A stretch of DNA of 41,363 bases. Origin: Pelagovum pacificum (lineage in GTDB: Bacteria > Pseudomonadota > Alphaproteobacteria > Rhodobacterales > Rhodobacteraceae). The number at the start of each line of letters is the position of its first letter. Positions within the stretch are counted from its first letter, which is position 1. Where the stretch lies: positions 1 to 41,363 of the forward strand of contig NZ_CP065916.1 in NCBI RefSeq assembly GCF_016134045.1, in the 5' to 3' direction. This document shows, piece after piece, positions 8,268-16,080 of the stretch. The position numbers were made by a program, and so were the translations under genes. A model generated the notes under the pieces. That model searched no databases and was not told where the DNA came from. It saw nothing but the letters and a program-made list of their open reading frames with translations.

Positions 8268-9262
8268 ACATCCAGATCGATCCGCGCGATCAGGCCCCGG
8301 TGGTTCGAGCCGAGGTCGCCGCCCCAGGCCTCGAGGCCGGTGAAGGCGGCGCCCTCGCCGAGCAGCACGTGGTCGATCGGCACCGCCAGCGGGCCGAGCG
8401 CGGCGGGCCATGTCGCGACCGGCCAGCGGGCGTGGGCGAGGCCGCGCCGCTCCTCGAGCCGCTGCAGGCGGCGGCTCCAGGGGGCGGCGTTCAGATCGCC
8501 CATCACGATGAGCGGACGCCCCCTGTCGACGAGGTTGGCGACGATCCGGTTGAGGCGCCAGGTCTCGGACTGGCTCACCGACAGGTACCAGGGCTTGCCC
8601 ATATGGACCGCCAGCATGTCGATCGGCCGCGCGCCGACCGTGAGGGTGAAACGGATCAGCCGGTCCGCCCCGCCCTCCATCGGCCGCAGCATGGTATCTT
8701 CGACCGGGTAGCGCGACAGGACCAGCGTGCCGCACCCCGGGTCGCAGCCGATGTGATGGGGATAGAGGTCGGCGAGACGCGCCGCCATCTCCCGCGCGGG
8801 GCCTGCCTCGGCGAGCGCGATCACGTCAGCGCCGCTGTCACGCAGAGCCTGTTCCAGCGCATCCGGCCCGATCGGGTTGGAGCCGAGCACGTTGAACCAG
8901 AGCACGGTCAGGTCCGTCTCCTCTCCGGCCGGGGCGACGCGGGAGCGATAGTCGAGCACCAGCGCCCCGATGGCGAGGACCGTCAGGACCAGCCCGGCAA
9001 GCCCGATCCACCGCAGGCCGAGCGCCAGCAGCAGGCCCGACAGGCACAGCGACAGCAGCAGCAGGACCGGCCGCATGGAATCGAGGATTCGGGCGAGCGT
9101 GCCGAACAGCTGGTTGTCGTCGCCGATCTCCTGCGCATAGACGCCGAGCCAGAGCGCTGACGCCAGCATGAACAGCAAGAGCCCGATCCCCCGCTCCAGC
9201 CAGATGCGCCCCTGCGTCAGACGGGGGCCGGTCGGGACGTGCTCTGGATGTTCGGCGGTCAT
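8264..9262 (-). CDS. Endonuclease/exonuclease/phosphatase (EEP) fold protein with N-terminal membrane helices
   Basis: Encodes 332 residues. Three hydrophobic segments lie between about 22 and 105, followed by an EEP-fold domain that would face the periplasm. Visible catalytic-type motifs are LWFNVLGSNP (Asn), IALAEAGP (Glu), LAVHMGKP (His), VMGDLNAAPWS (Asp/Asn), PIDHVLL and the terminal SNHRGLIARI (His). The fold covers nucleases and phosphodiesterases/phosphatases, and the substrate cannot be predicted. It lies downstream of the giant HAD fusion gene on the same strand with a 147-base gap, and could be the last gene of the minus-strand run starting at 15662. Confidence 0.85.
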   Translation of the reverse strand: MTAEHPEHVPTGPRLTQGRIWLERGIGLLLFMLASALWLGVYAQEIGDDNQLFGTLARILDSMRPVLLLLSLCLSGLLLALGLRWIGLAGLVLTVLAIGALVLDYRSRVAPAGEETDLTVLWFNVLGSNPIGPDALEQALRDSGADVIALAEAGPAREMAARLADLYPHHIGCDPGCGTLVLSRYPVEDTMLRPMEGGADRLIRFTLTVGARPIDMLAVHMGKPWYLSVSQSETWRLNRIVANLVDRGRPLIVMGDLNAAPWSRRLQRLEERRGLAHARWPVATWPAALGPLAVPIDHVLLGEGAAFTGLEAWGGDLGSNHRGLIARIDLDV

Positions 9263-9409
9263 GACTAGGTCCCGGGTATGCTGGCGGGATGCAGGCCCCG
9301 GACCGGGTCCGGGGTCAACCCCGTCCCCACTCCTGGCACGGCGAAATGCCGCGCTGCGGCAGGGAACGGGCAGGTCCCGTGCAGAGTGCCCGCAGGATGA
9401 TGCGACTGA

Positions 9410-12400
9410 TCAAAGATATGGGCCTAGCAAAATACGCCCAAGAATCCGGTAGCTCGTGTGTGGACTGTTACGAAACACCCCAACAGGATCGCGATCGTAG
9501 TTTCGGACGATTTGCCGATTTTTCCCGGCGCGCAATAGGACCAGCGGTCGTACAAAGCGCAAGCCGAGTTGCCGGAGCCGTGGCAACTCTGACGGCGGCA
9601 AGACGGGTTCGTCTTCCTTAACGGTCTTAACGGTTTTAACGGTCCGTGAAGCGATAATCGCCTCTTGGCCGGCTTTCCATACAGCCCCGTTGCGGAGATC
9701 CTTGGCATCGGTGTCGAGCAGGCGGCGCGGCTGATGACCAGCATAAGGGTTGTCGAATATGAGCGGCGACAACAACAGTGCCATTGCTGCCGATGGTGTG
9801 TCGGCAAAGTGGCGGAAGAACACAGCAAGATCCTGTCGGCCGGCTACAGTATACCGGTCAATCGGTCCGCAGCGCGTGTTCCAGTACTCAGAGAAGCGTA
9901 TCGCTCCAGAATGAATCTCCGCGATGGCGCGGGCATGAGGATGGTCGACCGAGCTATCCCGGATGACCTCCACTGAGCCGTCTTCGCTGTCGATGTAGTC
10001 CAGTGTACTGCCGACACCTTCGTTGATAAGGGTCTCGAACAGCAGGTTATGCTCGATCAGTGGTTCGGCCCCTCCGAGCCGGGAGTTTGCTTCCGCAAAA
10101 TAGAAGACCGAGCAATTTCGCATTGGCGGATGACCCGATCGGTCCGCGTAGGACATGAACATGTGCAATGACGGCGGGGTCTCGAAAAGGCTTTCCACCT
10201 TCTTGTGAATCGTCCCGCGGTAACCGAAATCAACGGTCAGTGTCGGAGCAGAGAAGTCAGTACCCCAACTCCGTGCTGCACGGAGAAAGCGCTCCCGCCT
10301 GGCCTCGACCCGGACATAATAATCCTTCCAATGGGATCGAGCGCTTTGTACGGCGATGTTGAGGATCGCAAACTCGTGAATGTCGCTGACAAGAACTTCC
10401 TCGAACGGCTTGGAACACCATTGCATGACCGCGCCACGGTCTATTTCCCACTGTTTCAGATGAAAGCGCTGTTCCATCAATGAAATCAGCGTGCCAGAGC
10501 GATTGAAGTCGTCGATCCGTACGTTGAGCAAGTCTTCAGGTTGGTAAATTTCAAGCATCGCAACGGCGGAACGGGAAACTGGCCAGTAAACCAGCTCCGG
10601 ATCGCCGGGCTGTATTAAGGCTTGAGCCATCCGCCAAGGCAGCACCGTATCGCGGGCAAAGAAAACGATTTGCCGGCAGCCGCTGTCGCGGGCCTGTTGC
10701 AGAATGCTCTGCGCAAAGAAGTGCATGAGGGGACCGAGCAACAGAAATCCGAGCTCGAAGCGGGTGTCGATCAATTCCCCGTCATCTCCCTCTACCGCAA
10801 CTGCCCCGTTCCGGCTGCCGCCCATGCCAAAATTATTGTGGGCATAGACCGACAGCACGGCTCCCATGCGCACGGAGTCGTTGAGCAATTTGCGATCGAT
10901 ACCAAGTATCCCGGCTCGGTCCATTGCCATCTTTGGCAGTGCAGGAATTTCCATCGCGATCATGCCCATGGCTTCTGCCATGGCAATGTCGCCATGCAGG
11001 TTGTCGCCAACATGCAGGCAGCGTGCGGCATCCAGACCGCGCTCCTCGAGGTAGGTGCTAAACAAAGCGCCACTGTGCTTCTTGCTGCCTGTCTCGCTCG
11101 AGACATAGAAGCCGTCCCATTCCGTAATACCACATTTCTCTAGCACCCGGGCGACGAAGGCACCGGAATGGATGAAATCGGAGATGATCGTCGTCGGTTT
11201 GCCTAGGTTGCGGGTCCATTTGTAAAGGCTGACGATATCGCGCCGTGGCACCAGGACTTCGAGCTCGAGTTCCTGCTCGATTTCGACCAGTTCGGAAACT
11301 AGCTCCGCAGACAATCCGTAGGCGGCGAGCATTTCCTCATAGACGTCTTCGATCCGCATTTCGTCGGGGCCGCCAGTCGCCCGGTCGAGCCGGGCGCGGA
11401 TCATTCGTTCGGTGCCGGCGCGGGTACCGGCGAAATTGTCGATCAGGCTCCGCGGCAAAATGCCGTTGTGCGTCTCAGCCAGGCGCCGCGACATCAACTC
11501 GAATACATGGGCAGGAGATAGGACCGTGCGGCAAACCAGTGTGTCGAATACATCGAAGGAAACCGCCGCTACGTTCTTGTCGCGCACCCGCGCCTTCAAG
11601 GCGCCAAGTCGTGCATCCGTAGATGCCTCTTCGCCGCCAAACGCACCTCGCCAGAGCGTACGACTGCGCTCAAGATTCGACATCGCCACAATATCGCCAG
11701 GCGACTGGTCCACGAGCTTAGCGTCGGGAAACCGCTCTATCCCTGCTTCGCCCTGTCGTTCTTGGAAAGCTTCGAGCAATGATCGTAGGTAGGTCGGATC
11801 ACGGAATAGCCGTTCGCGGGAAATGTGAGTCCGCGTCAGCATCGCCGTGAGAAACGGTGACAGATCGCGTACCGGCGCCGCATGCCCATCCTTGAAGCTC
11901 ACGGAATCCGCCAGCGGTGCGAGGTGGGATCCCGAAGGAGAAATCAGTCGCTTGCCGAGGATCTTGGCCTGTAGGCCAAGGGTGCTCGATACCGAGATAA
12001 CCGTCTCTGACGCGGAGATCAGGTACTGAGAGATGTTGTCGAGCGCCTCGAGCCCGAAATCGTAACGCAGGTTTGGCCAGACCTGTCGCAGCCGATCAAT
12101 GTTGCTGTTGTCGATGATCCGCTCCGATACCAGTGATCCAACATATTGTGTGGGCAGCACATCGGTTTCGGCGGGGGCGGTGGCCAGCACTGTCTCCAGC
12201 AACTGGAATTGGGTCTGGAAGGTCGTATTGTCTTTCCAGCCGAAATAGTCGGTTATCTGCATTGGCATGAGGCAGATGTTACCGGCAAACGACAGGCCAC
12301 AGCTTGTATCAAGGCAATTCCGGACATCCAGATCGGAAAAATGCTTGAGATAGAGGGCACGAAGGTCGCCGAATTCGGCCAGCGCCTGATCAGATACCCG

Positions 12401-12922
12401 CGTAGTTGTGGGATCTTCATTTGCGTACCAGCAATCGCCATATAGGCCGACCGGATCAAAGGATATCAGCGGCGGATAGGGTGGACGCATGAATGCACCG
12501 GGCATGATGTCGAGCACCAGTGCATCCGGCCAGAGCCGCCGGAACAGGCCGGTCGGAGCTTCCCAACTTATGATGACATCCGGTTGCCACCCCTTCAGTC
12601 GAGCCTGTAATTCCGCCTCGACCAAGGTGATTACTTCGTCAGGAAGCGTCTCGCGGTAAGACCGGGTCATGAAACTGTCCCAGCCGGTTTCGTTCAATTC
12701 GGGAACACGAAAGCCAAGGATCGTGTTGGGCTCTACTCCGTGGGGGCGCGCCGATCCCTTGAGTTCCCGAGCGACGTAATCAGAGGCAAGGATACGAATT
12801 TCGGTATCCCCGTCGCGCAACAGCGAGGAGGCAAGCGGTAGAAGATTCGTCTTGTAGCTGCCAAGTCGAAACAGGGGCATGCCCATGTCACTGCCCAGGT
12901 TGGACAGAAGCAGAACCTTCAT
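9410..12922 (-). CDS. Giant glycan-synthesis protein: capsule-synthesis-like N terminus fused to HAD hydrolase (COG5610-like)
   Basis: Encodes 1170 residues from the ATG at 12922, with AAAGGG upstream. Residues 1-430 look like a glycan transferase or capsule-synthesis domain: the stretch SASETVISVSSTLGLQAKIL followed by GKRLISPSGSH resembles the nucleotide-sugar-binding part of the KpsS/LipB capsule family. From about 450 a HAD domain begins with motif I SFDVFDTLV (nucleophile Asp near 456), a cap region, and motif IV HVGDNLHGD near 639. The remainder (FFARDTVLPW near 760, YWPVSRSAVAM, TVDFGYRGTIHKK) matches the C-terminal part I associate with COG5610 HAD proteins found in polysaccharide loci. 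Its bases are visibly less GC-rich, with more varied third positions than neighbours, suggesting transfer. The exact reaction is unknown. Confidence 0.72.
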   Translation of the reverse strand: MKVLLLSNLGSDMGMPLFRLGSYKTNLLPLASSLLRDGDTEIRILASDYVARELKGSARPHGVEPNTILGFRVPELNETGWDSFMTRSYRETLPDEVITLVEAELQARLKGWQPDVIISWEAPTGLFRRLWPDALVLDIMPGAFMRPPYPPLISFDPVGLYGDCWYANEDPTTTRVSDQALAEFGDLRALYLKHFSDLDVRNCLDTSCGLSFAGNICLMPMQITDYFGWKDNTTFQTQFQLLETVLATAPAETDVLPTQYVGSLVSERIIDNSNIDRLRQVWPNLRYDFGLEALDNISQYLISASETVISVSSTLGLQAKILGKRLISPSGSHLAPLADSVSFKDGHAAPVRDLSPFLTAMLTRTHISRERLFRDPTYLRSLLEAFQERQGEAGIERFPDAKLVDQSPGDIVAMSNLERSRTLWRGAFGGEEASTDARLGALKARVRDKNVAAVSFDVFDTLVCRTVLSPAHVFELMSRRLAETHNGILPRSLIDNFAGTRAGTERMIRARLDRATGGPDEMRIEDVYEEMLAAYGLSAELVSELVEIEQELELEVLVPRRDIVSLYKWTRNLGKPTTIISDFIHSGAFVARVLEKCGITEWDGFYVSSETGSKKHSGALFSTYLEERGLDAARCLHVGDNLHGDIAMAEAMGMIAMEIPALPKMAMDRAGILGIDRKLLNDSVRMGAVLSVYAHNNFGMGGSRNGAVAVEGDDGELIDTRFELGFLLLGPLMHFFAQSILQQARDSGCRQIVFFARDTVLPWRMAQALIQPGDPELVYWPVSRSAVAMLEIYQPEDLLNVRIDDFNRSGTLISLMEQRFHLKQWEIDRGAVMQWCSKPFEEVLVSDIHEFAILNIAVQSARSHWKDYYVRVEARRERFLRAARSWGTDFSAPTLTVDFGYRGTIHKKVESLFETPPSLHMFMSYADRSGHPPMRNCSVFYFAEANSRLGGAEPLIEHNLLFETLINEGVGSTLDYIDSEDGSVEVIRDSSVDHPHARAIAEIHSGAIRFSEYWNTRCGPIDRYTVAGRQDLAVFFRHFADTPSAAMALLLSPLIFDNPYAGHQPRRLLDTDAKDLRNGAVWKAGQEAIIASRTVKTVKTVKEDEPVLPPSELPRLRQLGLRFVRPLVLLRAGKNRQIVRNYDRDPVGVFRNSPHTSYRILGRILLGPYL
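9618..9644. repeat. Three tandem 9-bp units inside the HAD-fusion gene
   Basis: TTAACGGTC, TTAACGGTT and TTAACGGTC follow one another in frame and encode TVKTVKTVK near the C terminus of the giant protein. In-frame slippage here would change linker length without breaking the gene. Confidence 0.8.
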
Positions 12923-13025
12923 ATGTTGCCCTTTCGACTACTGATGATCCGTGCCCTGATATGGGCGGTGTATAGCAGAGACAACCGGCTCCGGACTATG
13001 CAGACAAGCATGCGGCAGGCTGACC

Positions 13026-14603
13026 TCACTCCCGCCGCATCACCACGTATTCGCCGCCGGCGCCGATCAGCTCGCGCGCGTAGAGCTCCTCGAAGCCGGG
13101 CGCATCGAGCTGCTCCCAGTGGCGGCGGCGGGCGGCGACGACGAGCGGTTCGCCACTGTCGATCATCGCCTGCATCGCCTCGGCCTCGTCGACCTGCACC
13201 ACGTCGCGGCCGGCGTAGTAGCTGAAGATGCCGGGATAGGTGCGGTAGGCGACCGGGGTGGCGCCCTCCTCCGCCCCCTGCCCGAGCAGTTCGGCCGGCT
13301 GGCGGGTCGACATCGTCTCGTTCAGCGCGGGCAGCAGAAAGGCGGCGAGCGCAAGTGACCAGAGTGCCATGAGCCCCGCCGTCGCGCTCAGCGCCGGGCC
13401 GCCAGGCAGGCGGCTCACCAGTGGCAGGGCGGCGGCGATCAGCAGCAGCCCGCAGAGCAGTGACGCGCCCCAGCCGGTGCCCTCGGTCCACGCCGGCAAC
13501 GAGGCGATGACGCCCCCGAGCAGGACGAACAGCAGCGCGACCCCGATCCGGGCGGCGCGCTGCGGTGCGGAGGTCAGCAGCAGCCCGAACAGCAGCGCCA
13601 GCTGCGCGAGGATCGGCAGCACGTAGACGCCGACCTTGCCGTCGAGCGAGGACAGCACCGCGAAAGTGGCGAGCGCGCCGAGCGCGAGGGCGGAAACAGG
13701 CTCTGTTCCGGCCCAGGTTGCCCGGAAGGAGGACCCGCGCAGCCCTGCCACCATGCCCGTCCAGGGCATCAGCAGAAGCGGCAGCATCCAGAAATAGAAG
13801 GTCACCGGCTCAGAATGGTGGAACGTATCGACGGCGCGCGCGACGACCTGCTGGCCGAGGATATCGCCCATCAGGAAATCCCAGCCCTCGACCGCAACGA
13901 TCCCGACACCCCAGAGCGAGACCACGGCGAGCGCGACCAGGAGCCCAAGCAGCGTGGTCAGCGACACCAGCCGCCGCCACTGGCCCCGCACCAGCGCGGG
14001 CAGAGCCACGGCGGCGAGCGGCAGGAGCAGGCCGAGCGGCCCCTTCACGAGGATCGCAAGCCCGGCGAGCGCATAGCCGCCATAGGCGACGGAAGCCGGT
14101 TTCCCGCCGATATAGTGTCGATAAAACGCCGCCTGCGCCCAGATCATCAGCGCGGTGAACAGCAAGTCCATCCGCACGTAATGCAGAAGCAGGCTCATCG
14201 CCGGCAGGGCCAGCAGGACGAGCACGCCCCCGGCCCGTCCCTCGCGCCCGACGCCGACCGCCCGGCCGAGCGAGACCAGCGCGGCCAGCAGCAGGCCGGC
14301 CGAGACGGCGGAGGCGAGGTAGAGCACATGCGGCATCCCCACGCCGGGGATCAGGTCGAGCGCCCGCACCAGCAGGAAGAAGACCGGCGGCTTGTCCGGG
14401 TAAGGCTCTCCGTTCAGCCGCAGGACGACCCAGTGACCGTCGGAGACGAGGTTGGAATAGACCTCGGCATAGCGGACCTCGTCGGAGAACCAGAGCCAGT
14501 GACCGTTCAGCACCAGCAGCGTCTGGAGTGCGATCAGCAGCAGGCCCGTCCAGATCGGATAGCGGACGACCAGCGCCCAGGCCCGGTGCAGCGCGGCGCT
14601 CAT
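13026..14603 (-). CDS. ArnT-like glycosyltransferase family 39 integral membrane protein
   Basis: Encodes 525 residues from the ATG at 14603, which overlaps the preceding stop (ATGA), so the genes are translationally linked. The first periplasmic loop has FSDEVRYAEV (residues about 37-46; acidic pair typical of GT39/ArnT) and then YPDKPPVFF. About a dozen hydrophobic helices follow up to residue 430, and a soluble C-terminal tail carries STRQPAELL and YYAGRDVVQVDE. Family members transfer a sugar from an undecaprenyl- or dolichyl-linked donor to lipid A or another periplasmic acceptor. With the upstream LAB_N and GT2 genes it forms a compact module: GT2 makes a polyprenyl-phosphate sugar, and this enzyme uses it. 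Sugar and acceptor are not determinable. Confidence 0.87.
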   Translation of the reverse strand: MSAALHRAWALVVRYPIWTGLLLIALQTLLVLNGHWLWFSDEVRYAEVYSNLVSDGHWVVLRLNGEPYPDKPPVFFLLVRALDLIPGVGMPHVLYLASAVSAGLLLAALVSLGRAVGVGREGRAGGVLVLLALPAMSLLLHYVRMDLLFTALMIWAQAAFYRHYIGGKPASVAYGGYALAGLAILVKGPLGLLLPLAAVALPALVRGQWRRLVSLTTLLGLLVALAVVSLWGVGIVAVEGWDFLMGDILGQQVVARAVDTFHHSEPVTFYFWMLPLLLMPWTGMVAGLRGSSFRATWAGTEPVSALALGALATFAVLSSLDGKVGVYVLPILAQLALLFGLLLTSAPQRAARIGVALLFVLLGGVIASLPAWTEGTGWGASLLCGLLLIAAALPLVSRLPGGPALSATAGLMALWSLALAAFLLPALNETMSTRQPAELLGQGAEEGATPVAYRTYPGIFSYYAGRDVVQVDEAEAMQAMIDSGEPLVVAARRRHWEQLDAPGFEELYARELIGAGGEYVVMRRE

Positions 14604-14911
14604 GGCAGGGCCGACTTCTTCTCGCGCCGGATCAGCCAGAGGTTCCGGGCATAGATGAAGACCCCCATCGACTGGCCGAGGATGAAGACCGGGTCGGCGC
14701 GGTAGATCGCGTAGGTCAGCAGGATCGCGCCGCCGATGATCGAGAAGTACCAGAAGGCGACCGGCACGGTCGACCGGCCGGCCTTCTCCGAGGCGATCCA
14801 CTGGACGAGGAAGCGCGCGGTGAAGGCGAGCTGGCCGACGAGGCCGATCATCACCCAGACGAACTCGCCCCACGAGTGGACGTGCAGGAACTGGAACAGG
14901 GCGTTATCCAT
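14600..14911 (-). CDS. Small LAB_N-domain membrane protein (lipid A synthesis N-terminal-like)
   Basis: Encodes 103 residues with three hydrophobic helices. SWGEFVWVMIGLVGQLAFTA, then RFLVQWIASEKAGRSTVP and VAFWYFSIIGGAILLTYAIY, match the LAB_N domain first seen fused to lipid A-disaccharide synthase, later found alone beside GT2 and ArnT-like genes. The stop overlaps the start of the GT39 gene by four bases, and the 5' end overlaps the GT2 gene by eight, so the three are co-translated. It is probably a membrane partner or flippase-like helper for the polyprenyl-linked sugar; that role is inference. Confidence 0.85.
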   Translation of the reverse strand: MDNALFQFLHVHSWGEFVWVMIGLVGQLAFTARFLVQWIASEKAGRSTVPVAFWYFSIIGGAILLTYAIYRADPVFILGQSMGVFIYARNLWLIRREKKSALP

Positions 14912-15662
14912 CCGAGGGTACTCCGGTCAGGTGGTCGGCGGGACTGACGACGCGCTTGCGGCGGCGGATCAGCCAGGCCACGGCGACCAGGTCCACGGCG
15001 CCGACAAGGCCCCGCTGCAGGTTGTTGTATTTCGAGCTGCCGCCGCCGCGCGGCCGGTGGCCGACATCGACATGGGCGACGTCCCAGCCATCACGCGAGA
15101 ACAGCGCGGGCAGGAAACGGTGCATGTGGTTGAAGGCGGGCAGCATCAGGAAGGCGTCCCGCCGGAAGGCCTTCAGCCCGCACCCGGTATCGCGGGTATG
15201 ATCGTGCAGCACGCGGCTGCGCAGCCAGTTGGCGAAGCGCGAGGCGGCCCGCTTGGAAAAGCTGTCCTGGCGCCCCATGCGCTGTCCGGCGACGAGGCCG
15301 AGCCGCCCGGTCTCCGCCACGAGGAAGGGCGCGACCAGCGAGGGCAGCCCTTCGGGCGGGTTCTGCCCGTCGCCGTCGAGGGTGCAGATGATCTCGCCAT
15401 GGGCGACGAGGACACCGGTATGGATCGCGGCGCTCTGCCCGCCGTTCCTCGGATGCCGGACGAGCCGGATCCGGGTATCCTGCTGCGCCGCCTCGGCGAC
15501 GATCTCCGCCGTGCCGTCGGTCGAGCCGTCGTCGACCACGATCACCTCGAGCAGCGGCAGCGACGCGGTCTCGTCGAGGATCTCGGCCACGAGCGCACCG
15601 ATGTTCTCGGCTTCGTTGCAGACGGGGACGACCACGGAGACGGGACGCATGGGCAGTTTCAC
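14904..15662 (-). CDS. Glycosyltransferase family 2, dolichyl/undecaprenyl-phosphate sugar synthase type
   Basis: Encodes 252 residues from a GTG at 15662; an in-frame ATG four codons later (15650) is an equally plausible start, and neither has a clear Shine-Dalgarno sequence. The GT-A fold signatures are SVVVPVCNEAENIGALV, VVDDGSTDGT, HPRNGGQSAAIHTG and the metal-binding LDGDGQNPPE, followed by RDTGCGLKAFRRDAF. The overall look is that of DPM1/ArnC-like enzymes that attach a sugar to a polyprenyl phosphate, but only a short basic tail and one hydrophobic stretch (LVGAVDLVAVAWLI) follow, rather than the two long helices of ArnC. First gene of the overlapping GT2-LAB_N-GT39 module. Confidence 0.88.
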   Translation of the reverse strand: MKLPMRPVSVVVPVCNEAENIGALVAEILDETASLPLLEVIVVDDGSTDGTAEIVAEAAQQDTRIRLVRHPRNGGQSAAIHTGVLVAHGEIICTLDGDGQNPPEGLPSLVAPFLVAETGRLGLVAGQRMGRQDSFSKRAASRFANWLRSRVLHDHTRDTGCGLKAFRRDAFLMLPAFNHMHRFLPALFSRDGWDVAHVDVGHRPRGGGSSKYNNLQRGLVGAVDLVAVAWLIRRRKRVVSPADHLTGVPSDG

Positions 15663-16080
15663 AGGGCTCGGGAGGGTATGGACGGGCGTCCGGCTTCCCT
15701 AGCAACCGGGGGTGGGGTGTCAAGGAAAAGGGCCGTGTGGCGGACGCACCGGACCGGCGGCCCGGCGCCTGCGCCGTCCGGTCAGTCCCCTGCCCCGCCG
15801 CCCATCACCTGCCTCGAGCCGGTTGAGAAATGGTCCATTGTCACGCGGATAGCCGGCTGGGCGAGAGGCCCCGGTCATCGGGCCGATCCACCCCTGCGCG
15901 ACCCCCGGACTATTTCATGTGCGAAACATTCCGCACCGGCCCCGTCTGCTTTGCGCTGGCACATATTTTCGGGAGCGCGAGGGCCGACGGCCCGGAAGGG
16001 GCCAAACCGCCCCCGTTCGTTGACAAGACCGGGCCCCCCGGCTACCCCCTCCGCCGCACTTGGACCACGGGGCGCAGCGC
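15663..16080. other. 418-base non-coding gap between divergent genes
   Basis: The gap separates the divergent GT2 (minus) and DUF4422-GT8 (plus) genes. Its right half holds an inverted, degenerate copy of the composite intergenic repeat (15914-16014). The rest is GC-rich without an open frame I would defend. Promoters for both directions should lie here, but I could not pick boxes with confidence. Confidence 0.6.
15914..16014 (-). repeat. Composite intergenic palindromic repeat, inverted degenerate copy C
   Basis: Read on the minus strand, the elements come in the same order as in copy A: a hairpin-like GGGG...CCCC pair (15999-16014), GGGCCGTCGGCCC (15981-15993), CTCCCGAAAATAT (15963-15975), and a decayed palindrome AATGTTTCGCACATGAAA near 15914-15931. 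The order and spacing are preserved while the arms have drifted, which supports an old element of the same family. Confidence 0.6.

Noticed and set aside
9618..9644. TTAA repeats considered as CtrA half-sites.
   Set aside because: The spacing between TTAA units is five bases rather than seven, and they lie inside a coding region.
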